Assembly (NCBI GenBank): GCA_047967505.1
Contig: CM106538.1
Strand: one strand, 5' to 3'
Length of the DNA stretch: 64,000 bases
From: Dipteris shenzhenensis
Taxonomy: Eukaryota > Polypodiophyta > Polypodiopsida > Gleicheniales
The notes below the pieces were generated by a model. The model ran no database searches, had not been told where the DNA came from, and worked only from the letters and a program-made list of their open reading frames with translations. The translations under genes and the position numbers were made by a program. Position 1 is the first letter of the stretch, and each line of letters starts with the position of its first letter. Shown piece by piece: positions 22,870 to 30,936 of this stretch.

Positions 22870-23192
22870 CTCCAGGGACTAAGTAGGGACAAGGAGCCAC
22901 ACACCATAAATATAAAAGCAATACATCATATAAGGAGGACAATCCAAGGCAGAGGACCTTTATTGACTCAACACGTGATTTATTGCCATCATTTTTGAAA
23001 AACATCCTAGGGCAGAGTATCCAAATAGAAAATATATGCATCATCATCTCCATCGTCCTCTGGAGGAAAAGAGAGATGTCGGATTTCAGCAGTAAGAGCA
23101 TGAACTTGTGTCGGAGGGTCGTCATCTTCATCGTAACTCGTGGCGGCCGCAACCCAATTGGCATGGTCCTTAGTTTGTTGTTTGGCTAGCTT
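22870..23192 (-). other. Post-GAG non-coding region of the TR-GAG element
   Basis: After the zinc knuckle the frame continues through one TAG into an acidic D/E-rich stretch and then loses coding character. A block starting gagtcaataaagg (complement from 22969 down) is shared with 6138-6240, so it is a conserved non-coding part of this element family. Confidence 0.65.
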
Positions 23193-23909
23193 CTAGTAGC
23201 ATTTGTCCTCCGTATGACCAACCTTGTTACAAAAGGTGCACTTGAGAGGCTTGAATGGCTTTGTCTTTCCATGTGCTGGTGTAGGCCTGGGTTTCCATCT
23301 ACTGGTGGATGCAAGAGCCTCTGTAGTATCTGAAGAAGAGATCGGAGATTCTTTGTTCCGGCGATCTTTTTTTAGAAGAAGAGTCATCATATCATCAAAG
23401 GTAGTCATGGCAAGCCTAAGTATTTCACGAGTATGCTCAAAAGGAGTAACTCCTTCCATATTCTTCATGAGGACAGCCATTTTGTCCTCGTCGTCCGAGA
23501 AACACTAAAGTTATTGCACAAGAGATTACATTTTTGCTAAAAGTACACTCAAGGTATCACTATCATCCACTTTCAATTTATAAAATTGCAACTTCAAGAA
23601 AACCTTTGAGTTTGTAATTTTGTTACCAAAAAGATTCTCGAGACGCGACCATATCACCTTGGCCGTTGATTTGAAGTCGATGTGATGAATCAAAGTATCA
23701 TCGAGGCAAAGTATGATGATAGCAATAGCTTTTGAGTTGTGTTGCTTCCATGTCTTGAGTTGTTGAGGATCTGTTGTGTGAGCATCATCCTCAATAGCAT
23801 CCCATACATTTTCTTTCATAAGGAGAAATTGAACCTTAGTTTGCCAAGTAGGGAATCTTTCCCCCTTGAACTTCTCCATGAGCAATGAGTTTGAAGAAAG
23901 AGAACTCAT
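23193..23909 (-). CDS. GAG of the TR-GAG element (UBN2-type, CCHC knuckle), with in-frame stops
   Basis: Starts at the complement of 23907-23909 with MSSLSSNSLLMEKFKGERFP, then W-Q-T-K-V-Q and D-A-I-E motifs and I-I-L-C-L-D-D, a copia-type capsid. It continues in one frame to VTPFEHTREILRLAMTTFDD, an R-R basic stretch and the zinc knuckle CTFCNKVGHTEDKC (CX2CX4HX4C) near 23220. Three stops (TAA, TAA, TAG) within 12 codons near 23485-23520 break the middle while frame is kept, so the copy was probably a single about 240-codon GAG. GAG packages the element RNA; here it is the only protein. Confidence 0.82.
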
Positions 23910-24563
23910 TGTGTACCTTGGGAAATGGAAACTTCAGTCTTTAGCACTTTAGTAGCAGGAAAAGAGATGAAACTGAGGGTTGGAACTGAAGGCAGAAGAG
24001 ACGGAGGATAGAGATGTCATCATGTAGGAGATGGAGCAACAATTTGTTGGCAAAATGAGGATAGCTCAGCTCATGTGGAGGAGAAAAGGCAATGAGTAGC
24101 AATGGTACGCATAATGACCCCAATGATCGATGTAGCAATAGCTCTTCAAGCAGGTCGTTTTTTCAAAAACGGGCTCCAAATGAGGTTGTTTTTAGGGCGA
24201 CCAGTAGTAGAAATATCTCCACAACAGTAAGCAACTATTTCCTTCACAAAAACGCCCCAAAACAGTAAAAACGAGCTGTTTTAAAGCGAAAAACGGGCTG
24301 TTTTTAAGCAAAAAACGAGCTGTCTTTTTCCTCTACGAAGACGCCCAATAATGCTCACAAGAATGGAGACCGAGTTGCTCCTTTTCACGTGGGCAGCAAA
24401 CCAAGCTCCACAGCTTCCGAAGGTGAGGCTAAGGTAGGAGAAGAGAACAAGATGGGGAGAAAGGAGTGGAAGGGAGCTCGATCATGGAGGAGAGGGTGGC
24501 TTCCATTTGCAGGCTTCCCTCATCCTCTAGATTGAGCATGGAGAAGGGAAAGATAGGAAAGGA

Positions 24564-24576
24564 GGCTTTGATACCA
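24564..24576 (-). other. Primer-binding site of the TR-GAG element
   Basis: The complement reads TGGTATCAAAGCC, one mismatch to the standard initiator-Met site TGGTATCAGAGCC, separated from the LTR by the two bases at 24577-24578. Confidence 0.9.
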
Positions 24577-24578
24577 CA

Positions 24579-24911
24579 TGAAGGTGCATGGTGGAGAGGG
24601 AGAGAGAGAGGATAGGCTAGGGAGAGAAATAATAATACTCAAAGAGAGACATAATGAAATGGAAATGAAATAGCAAGAGCAATGAATAAAATGAAAGTAC
24701 TCACATGTAGACCAAAGAGCTTGTAGGCTTGATACTTGATTGATTTGACACTAGACAAGTACAGCTCTTATATAGAGCACACACACTACCTATGAACACC
24801 AATGCATATGGGATGACTCCCAATGTGACACGTGGCATCCATAGGACACACTAGACTAGAGCTCACACTAGAACACACCAAACTGACTCATCTTGACTCC
24901 ATCTCCTAACA
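24579..24911 (-). repeat. 5' LTR of the TR-GAG element
   Basis: 333 bp with intact TG...CA ends (TGTTAGGAGATGGAGTC ... CACCTTCA on the minus strand) and a gctcttatatagagc TATA region centred near 24772. It matches 22212-22545 throughout, with a short insertion (aataaaatgaaagta-like) after the agcaatgaa block. Confidence 0.92.
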
Positions 24912-26325
24912 TTGCATTGGTTCTGATACTGGTGGTGTTTGCTCGGCTTCCTGTGGAGGCTCCGGAGGACTGGTCCTCATTTCTTTTGTGGTTTATCTCA
25001 TTATATGCAGTGGTCCAAGTGGGAGAGAGGCTCAGCCGCTTCGGTCGGCTCTTGGAATGCCTTCAAAAGGCTTCCAAAAGATTTCCAACAACAGTGGGTC
25101 AGTCAACTCACAGAAAGTGTAGGGAGGATACTTCAGATAGATGCAGCCTTACCCCATGATTGGGTGGTTATAGATGATAGACCTGTGGACTGCTCACTTT
25201 GGATGGGGGATTTCTTCAGGATAGGTATTCCTCTTCAGGTCATTTCTTTCTTGGGGGCACATGAGGATGCCTTGGTTTTTTATGTACAGTCAGGTGGCAG
25301 GCTGTCTAGTTCCTCAGATGATATTCTTTTGGGCATGCCATTTTAGCCTGTCAGGATCATAGGCTTTGTGGAACAGGGCAAAGGACTTTGCTTGGCATAT
25401 AGATCCGAGCCCTCGTCTCTCTATTTCGGGTTCATGGAGGTTGTGTCTCTATGGAGGAGTCCCCATAAAGTATATTCAGTGGGACCCCGGAGAGTGGGAA
25501 TGGATTGTTGCAGGGAACCAAGAGAGGAGTCTTTCTTTCTTTGGTTACACAGTCAATAATGGCAAAAGATTCCAGATCACTTGTAGAGGTTGGAGACCTT
25601 CCAGAACCCCTCATTGGGAGGGATATCATGTTTCAGCTGACTTGCAAAGAGCCTTCTCCAAAAGACTATGGAAATCCAAAAGAAATAGAAAGATTACTTT
25701 CTTTTTTGGGCTTTCTATACATGGGAGGGATTGCAATGAACAGGTGGAGATCGAGATTTGGGGCAGATTCCACTTGTCTGAGGTGCTCGTCTGCAGATGA
25801 GTCGATTCATCATTGCTTATGGGGCTGCAGACATGCGAGAGCCATTTAGATAGGGGTTGCCAGGACTTTACCTCTTCTCATTTCTTCATGACGTGGGGAT
25901 CAATGGCTTGGCTATCTGTATCAGGTCCTCAGGTTTTCTAGGAGTGGCAGGATCCTTCCTGGGCCATTTTTATTCGACGACACCTAGTTGAGCCTTGCTC
26001 TTTGGAGGATGTGCCTATCTCCCGATATAGACCAGTGCTTGCTGATGTGGATTCTTCTTGGGAGATACTGGCTAGTATTACTGCTTGGCAGATCCGAAGG
26101 GCCAGATGCACAGAGGCCATTGATGGATGACATGTCCACCCTGCTCATACCTTGGCCAATATTTGGGCTGATACCATTCACGCTCTGATGGTCGGTTGGG
26201 CGAGTAGGCAAGGGTCCTTCAGGGCAGCCTCTTCCAAGAGGGTTATATATTCCTTACAGAATGGAGGGGCTCCCCTTTTTTCTCAGAGACTACATCAAGG
26301 TTGAGGTGAATTAAAAGCTAGCCAT
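24912..26325 (+). mobile_element. LINE 3' part with zf-RVT, 5'-truncated
   Basis: A plus-strand LINE tail. Upstream segment 24939-25346 encodes GSWNAFKRLPKDFQQQWVSQL and an HEDALVFYVQSGGRLS stretch. The next segment (25366-25850) carries the zinc-binding domain in two alternating frames (WKSKRNRKITFFFGLSIHGR; then C-L-R-C, ESIHHCLWGCRHARAI). The C-terminus includes SWEILASITAWQIRRARCTEA. It is the same family as 3.0-4.1 and 10.9-12.6 kb. It starts directly at the TR-GAG 5' LTR, so its 5' boundary may be the insertion point. Confidence 0.82.
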
Positions 26326-26329
26326 CTTT

Positions 26330-27050
26330 TAATGCTAAAGCTTTTGCTGTCCTAGCTGACTATGGGAACTTTTTGAAGTCTATTCCTTTCACTTTTGTGG
26401 ACAAGCAATCCCCATAGTTCTGGATCTCAAGAAAGCATATGACAGAGTAGATTTTGGTTTCTTCAAGATACCCTACTATGTTTTGGATTCTCTAATTCTT
26501 GTATTGGAGGGGTGTCATCACTCTACAGATCTAACCATAGTAGGATCTCATTAGAGGTAAGAGACTGGGCTGATTTCACATTTCTAAATTAGTTTGACAA
26601 CAAGGATTTCCCCTTGCTCCTCTTTTGTAATTATTTGTGGCAGAGGTGATGAGCCTTTTCCTCAAATCTACATAGACACTTTTGGCTTGAGAATCCTCAT
26701 CAAGCAGGATGAGAAATTGCTAGACAGTGAGCTTGCTGATGATACTGCAGTAACTTGGATGCCTCATCTCATACTCTTCTTTCAGATTTTCCTTGGACAT
26801 CTTTTGCTTAGCAGCAGGTAGCCCAAATTCAGTGGCATGAGTCCAAAGGGTTCTAGATCAATGATGAGCCATCTCCAGAGTGGGAAGCTAATATTGGGTT
26901 CAGCAAGGTACTCTAGCCAATTACTTGGCTCTCAATCTCCAGGTCGCAATTTGCTCCAGTTCTGGAGAACGTCAAGAGGAAGCTTCTCTTTTGGAGGTCT
27001 ACAAGATTGAATCTTACATCTAAGGTATACTAAGGATTGCCAAAATCAAC
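26330..27050 (+). pseudogene. LINE reverse transcriptase core fragment
   Basis: Contains IVLDLKKAYDRVDFGFF (RT motif A with the catalytic Asp), a decayed motif B region near 26590-26620, and ELADDTAVTW at about 26730 (motif C, the catalytic ADD). These are the palm motifs that the minus-strand LINE at 19.3 kb lacks. On the plus strand this core lies after the zf-RVT tail at 25-26.3 kb, the wrong order for one element, so it is a separate or rearranged copy. Frameshifts and stops are present. Confidence 0.75.
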
Positions 27051-28117
27051 CTGCATACCCCTTGATTCTCAGACAACTATCAACTCTGAATTCAAAGCTG
27101 ACAAAGATGAGAATAAGGCACATTATATATCCTATTAAGCTGGCCACATGACCTGTACTGCCAGGAATTACAGCCAAAATCACAGGAATGAGAATAAGAG
27201 GAGACATGTCAAGCCTTGTGCTCTCCACCTAAGATTTTGTCGAAGTTGTGGAAGAGAAGACATGTTAGGCCTCATTGATTGACAAATTTATTGAACTGAG
27301 AGGCAGGCTGATTGATAAGTGAGGAGCTGAGGGACATGGTGAGAAAGGTAGACTAGGGAACAATATCATGGACACAGAGGGAGCAGCGGCAGCAAGTTGA
27401 GGGGAGGGAGAGGGGGGGACAATGCACGAGCAGAGCATGCTAGTGAGCATCCAAATTGTTAAGAGCATGGACTTCACAACGCTCCAGCTCTTAATTTTCT
27501 AAATAAAGCAGATGTTTTATTTTCAGCTAATTTGGACAATAAAATAAGCATTATACTAAGGATTGGACGGACTAATGAAATTAAGAATAGGCACATTTTG
27601 TCTTGTCAAGCTGGGAAAGCGACATGTGCTGCTGAGAATGGCAAGCAAAAAGAACATGAGGCATGTCAGGCCTTAGTAGAAAAAGTCCCAGCCCATCCAG
27701 CATGAGCAGATATATTCATGGGCAAGTTGAGTTGCCACAGAGGTACAGTTGAAAAGGGTGTACTATTCTGAATATCTTTCTGAAAATGAATGGTTGGTTT
27801 ATGATGATAATTTTTTTGTTAGGGTTCTTCAGCAGCAATTACTAGGAACTAGCTTGTCTTCAGTCGATCAGCTTCATGTAAACATAAGATCTAAGTGCTA
27901 ATAGTCATCATGCCTTCTAACACATCAATATGCATAAGCATATTTATGTGCTTTCGAGATACAACAGTAAATACATTTAGAGGAAGAATAGTTACTTGGA
28001 ACTGTCTTATGGGCCAGCATTACGGCTGAGTAAAAAAGATATGTCCAAGAAAAGAACCAACATGATACCTTAGGGAATGAAACGTTGCATTAAATAAAAA
28101 CATTCTCAGAGAAAGTT
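27051..28117. other. Intron sequence with degenerate repeated blocks
   Basis: Two diverged blocks, about 27100-27260 and 27580-27700, share gagaata.gcacat, aagctgg and gacatgtca/gtcagg-cctt strings. This suggests an old duplicated repeat, but I cannot name it. The rest leads to the donor at 28118-28123. Confidence 0.4.
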
Positions 28118-28123
28118 ACTCAC

Positions 28124-28471
28124 ATAAATGCTCCCATCACAATAATCAATTGCTGGTGAAAAGTGAAAGTAACATGCCACATCCTGCTTAGAGCAGAAAG
28201 TTCCAGGAGGGAAAATTGAATCCCTACTATAAAAATCTCCACTGGTGCTCCAAAGGGGACTCCCATCAGTTGCTACAGCATACAAACCCGCTGCCCCTGC
28301 ATTGATGAGGATGGATGTACCATTTCCCATCAATGTAAGTCCTGTTATAGGCTTGGAACCCAACATGCTTCCATCTAGGCTGGTGCCCTCGTATAGATCT
28401 GTTACTAAAAGTAGCTTCTGCTCTTGAGAATATGAAATGATTAGGACTCTTTTACTTGCTGCCACATATAC
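28124..28471 (-). CDS. GEX3: GEX3-like gene, propeller exon (VYVAASKRVLIIS)
   Basis: This 348-nt exon is open throughout, phase 0 at both ends. It encodes VYVAASKRVLIIS, then blades with PITGLTLMGNGTSILINA and GLYAVATDGSPLWS (PQQ-like G-L-Y-A-V..D-G..L-W), a segment with paired cysteines (FCSKQDVACYF) and PAIDYCDGSIY. The acceptor is catctggcag before the complement of 28471. The donor is TAT|gtgagt at 28118-28124. The upstream intron is only 130 bp and joins DGM to VYVAAS smoothly. This clean frame among decayed elements is the best evidence that the gene is under selection. Confidence 0.82.
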
Positions 28472-28601
28472 CTGCCAGATGAAAACAAATTAGCCTTCAA
28501 ACTGAATAAGTATTTGCAAGACAGAACCTTGTACCATTGCTTCCGTTAGCCTCACCAATCCCAATTACTAAAACACAATTTAGAAAGGCTGAATTCTTCA
28601 C

Positions 28602-28838
28602 CATTCCATCCTGATCAACCACTGGAGAGACAAAAAGCTGGCAAGAATGATTCAGTCTGGCTGACCATGCCAGTGTACCATCTCTGTTATATGCCGTGGC
28701 GTCATTTCCTATGCAAGCATATATTTTTCCATCCTCTCCAACAGTTGGAGAGGTCAAATTATGCAGCATTGAATCCCAATTGACCAGAGATTTTTTCTGC
28801 ATTGGAACATCTGAACCAGCAGTGGAACTTGTTATTAC
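28602..28838 (-). CDS. GEX3: GEX3-like gene, most upstream exon found (partial)
   Basis: Encodes WDSMLHNLTSPTVGEDGKIY, A-C-I-G-N-D-A-T-A-Y-N-R-D-G-T-L-A-W-S and a HSCQLFVSPVVDQDGM end. These are typical PQQ-like blades (S-P-x-V-G-x-D-G-x-I-Y; hydrophobic-D-G-T-x-x-W). The donor is ATG|gtgaag with the intron from 28601. The acceptor is not certain: an AG after ttattc would start the exon near 28838, and AGs at about 28818 or 28803 are possible. The protein must have an earlier exon carrying the start codon and signal peptide. It is not recognised in 28.9-64 kb, but a short first exon could be missed. The family (GAMETE EXPRESSED 3, a plasma-membrane protein with a PQQ-like propeller) is named from blade pattern and topology, not from a search. 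Confidence 0.72.
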
Positions 28839-28862
28839 TGAATAATAGTGATGCTAATACAT

Positions 28863-29306
28863 GGGGAAAATCTTTTGGCGAGCTTTTTAATGTGAGCTTT
28901 TTTACCATTTCCTTTGTTTTTGCGAGCTTTTTTTAGAAATCCATACATGTTTTTGTTATAAGAAAGATGGGGAGGTTAGGAAGAGGGGGAGAGAATATAG
29001 GATATGGTCATTTTCATAGCATGTGGGAGGGGTGGAAGAGTGTATACTATGCACAAGGGGGGGGCGGATATGAGTGGCAGTAGGAGGCAAAAAATTATGG
29101 AAGATATGTCCATATTCAAAGTAGAAGGGAGGAACTATTGGAGATATGTACATTTTAAAAGTGTATAATTTGACAGATTTGACCTCATATTTGGATTCCT
29201 CGTCGAATTCCGGTCATTTTGAGTACCAACATGACCATATTCTGATAAAAATTGGAAAAATGGTGTTTTTGTCATTTTGGCCTGTTTGGGGCCTATTTTG
29301 AGTCTG
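28863..29306 (+). repeat. Left terminal inverted repeat arm
   Basis: Starts GGGGAAAATCTTTTGGCGAG and contains gcgagctttttaa, gtgagctttttt and gcgagcttttttt as a spaced sub-terminal repeat, likely the transposase-binding motif. The inner end (29180-29306) is the inverse of 29852-29990 with only scattered differences; the middle portions are more diverged and G/A-rich. Confidence 0.85.
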
Positions 29307-29439
29307 TGCTGGATTATCTTCTTTAGTGAATGCCATTGCAAGGATATTGTAATGTTGCTCATCTTTTGAGCATACCATTTCACTCTACATTGCTTTCGTT
29401 TGTGCCAGAAAGCATTGCTTTTTTTGTAAAAGAAAAATA

Positions 29440-29652
29440 AAAGGACAGGGAGTGGTGGACTCCAACATGCGTTTCCTGGACATAGTCATCGGATGGCCTG
29501 GTTCAGTGAATGACCTACGACTCTTGAGAAACTCTACCCTGTATCGGAAAGCAGAAAGAGGAGAGATTCTAAATGGGCCGACATTTGTTGATGGAGACAT
29601 AGAGATTCGAGAGTACATCTTGGGGGATGGGGGCTATATTCCCCTTCCTTAA
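29440..29652 (+). pseudogene. PIF/Harbinger transposase, central DDE part
   Basis: A 66-codon frame (29452-29652) encodes VDSNMRFLDIVIGWPGSVND, then LRLLRNSTLYRKAE and IREYILGDGGYIPLP. This is the diagnostic DDE_Tnp_4 core: the second catalytic Asp is in GWPGSVND and the I-L-G-D-G-G-Y-P-L-P motif follows. The region carrying the first Asp and the region with the third acidic residue are missing, so the enzyme is inactive. It ends at a stop exactly where the inverted C-terminal piece begins. Confidence 0.85.
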
Positions 29653-29785
29653 CAAACTCCCCTGGTGCGTAGTCTCCCGCTTCATTGTTCAATTGCACAT
29701 TAATGTCAGGAACAAAGTTTTCCTCCGGTATTTGCACTCCAAAGTCCAAGCATATGTTGTGTAGAATGTAGCATGCTGTAATCAA
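29651..29785 (-). pseudogene. PIF/Harbinger transposase, C-terminal part, inverted
   Basis: On the minus strand the frame starts MITACYILHNICLDFGVQIP and continues with an acidic N/D/E-rich tail. The A-C-x-x-L-H-N-I motif is the conserved end of HARBI1-like transposases. It lies head-to-head with the central part (plus strand, ending 29652), so the two halves of one enzyme now face each other. An internal inversion or aberrant gap repair would explain this. Confidence 0.75.
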
Positions 29786-29851
29786 CTTGGGGAGGAATTT
29801 TATATCTCGTTGTCAAATAGGGTTGTGTAGGAATGGCCATGTGGTCTTGCG

Positions 29852-30400
29852 CAGACTCAAAATAGGCCCCAAACAGGCCAAAATGGCAAAAACACCATTT
29901 TTCCAATTTTTATTAGAATATGGTCATGTTGGTACTCAAAATGACCGGAATTCGACGAGGAATCCAAATATGAGGTCAAAAATTTCAAATTATACACTTT
30001 GAAAATAAACAAATTTCCCACATGCTCTCCCTTCCCCTTTACATTTAGTAGATGAACATAACTTTCACATTCCTCATCCTCTCTCTCCTCCTTGCACTCC
30101 TCTTTGCATACCTTATAAGTTCCCCCTCTACGTTCTCCACTATGATAATGAATATATGTTCCAACTCCCCTCCCCTCCCTTCTCCATGCCACCTTACCCA
30201 TGCGCCTGTCCCTCCCCCTTTCCTTTATCTCCCCTCCCCCCCCTCTCTCCTCTTAACTGCAACCACAACCCAAACTTTCAAGCCACCCCACTCCATGACC
30301 CCCCCCCCTCTCTCTCTCTCAGGTGAATGAAAAGCTCGCAATATTCATGAAAATTGAAAAAAAGCTCATGACAAAAAGCTCACCAAAAAATCACACCCCT
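29852..30400 (-). repeat. Right terminal inverted repeat arm
   Basis: Read on the minus strand it starts GGGGTGTGATTTTTTGGTGA with three gagcttttt-type motifs, followed by a purine-rich segment and the conserved inner block. It is about 100 bp longer than the left arm because of the purine-rich insertion. Confidence 0.85.
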
Positions 30401-30408
30401 AATACATC

Positions 30409-30936
30409 ACCACATAAACATAAAACACTCCTTATCTTTGATACTGACAAATGAACAAAGAAGAGCCAGTCAAAAAGATCAGTTCACTTTCTAAACATCC
30501 AACAATATAATGCATATAAGCGCTCTCGTCAAGATTGCTTACCCATTATCAGGAAAAGACAAAGGGGGCATAGATAACCCAAGGGGCAATTTGTTGAAAT
30601 TTGAATGTGTTATAAAATCATGAGTGGACCTACCTGAAAGTGGGTGTATAAGATGAATCTGTCAATCACAACTATCAAGTGTGTGAACCGAAGGGTTTTT
30701 AACATGGTTCTAAAGGAGTCACTGACAGGCGACTAGGAGGAGTGGACATGATGTAGCGACTTTGAAACGACATTTTCATGGCACTATTCTTTTGCTCCTG
30801 AGCCCTGCTTGCGCTGACAGTTTTTCACTGTTTTTTATCTGCATACCGCCTTGCTATTTCCTACCCAAAAATGAGTACATTTTTGTAAAAAACAGAAAAG
30901 ACAGATTTTATTATTCTCCCTCTCTACACACACACT
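30409..30936. other. No gene recognised
   Basis: Ordinary AT-rich sequence between the PIF element and the LINE 3' end. No coding or structural feature seen. Confidence 0.5.

Larger units (their letters stand above)
22212..24911 (-). mobile_element. TR-GAG-type non-autonomous LTR retrotransposon (copia-related)
   Basis: A complete small LTR element of 2.7 kb on the minus strand. The 5' LTR is 24579-24911 and the 3' LTR 22212-22545; the two differ by roughly 5% by eye. A tRNA-Met primer site lies at 24564-24576, a polypurine tract (CATGGGGGGG) directly precedes the 3' LTR at 22546-22555, and there is one protein region, GAG. No protease, integrase, RT or RNase H is present, and the space between GAG and 3' LTR is too short to hold them. 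This is the TR-GAG architecture known in plants, where an autonomous partner would supply pol. No clear target duplication: the five flanking bases are tttgg on the left and ttgca on the right. It lies in the 10.6 kb intron of the GEX3-like gene. Confidence 0.85.
28863..30400. mobile_element. PIF/Harbinger-derived DNA transposon with long terminal inverted repeats
   Basis: 1538 bp bounded by GGGG...CCCC and flanked on both sides by taatacat (28855-28862 and 30401-30408). The arms are long: 28863-29306 on the left and 29852-30400 on the right, inverted to each other. A stretch of about 120 bp at their inner ends is almost identical, and both outer ends carry three copies of a gcgagctttttt-like motif. 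The interior (29307-29851) holds two pieces of a HARBI1/DDE_Tnp_4 transposase in opposite orientations, so the copy is defective. It is inserted in the GEX3-like gene region just upstream of the exon at 28602-28838. Confidence 0.85.
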
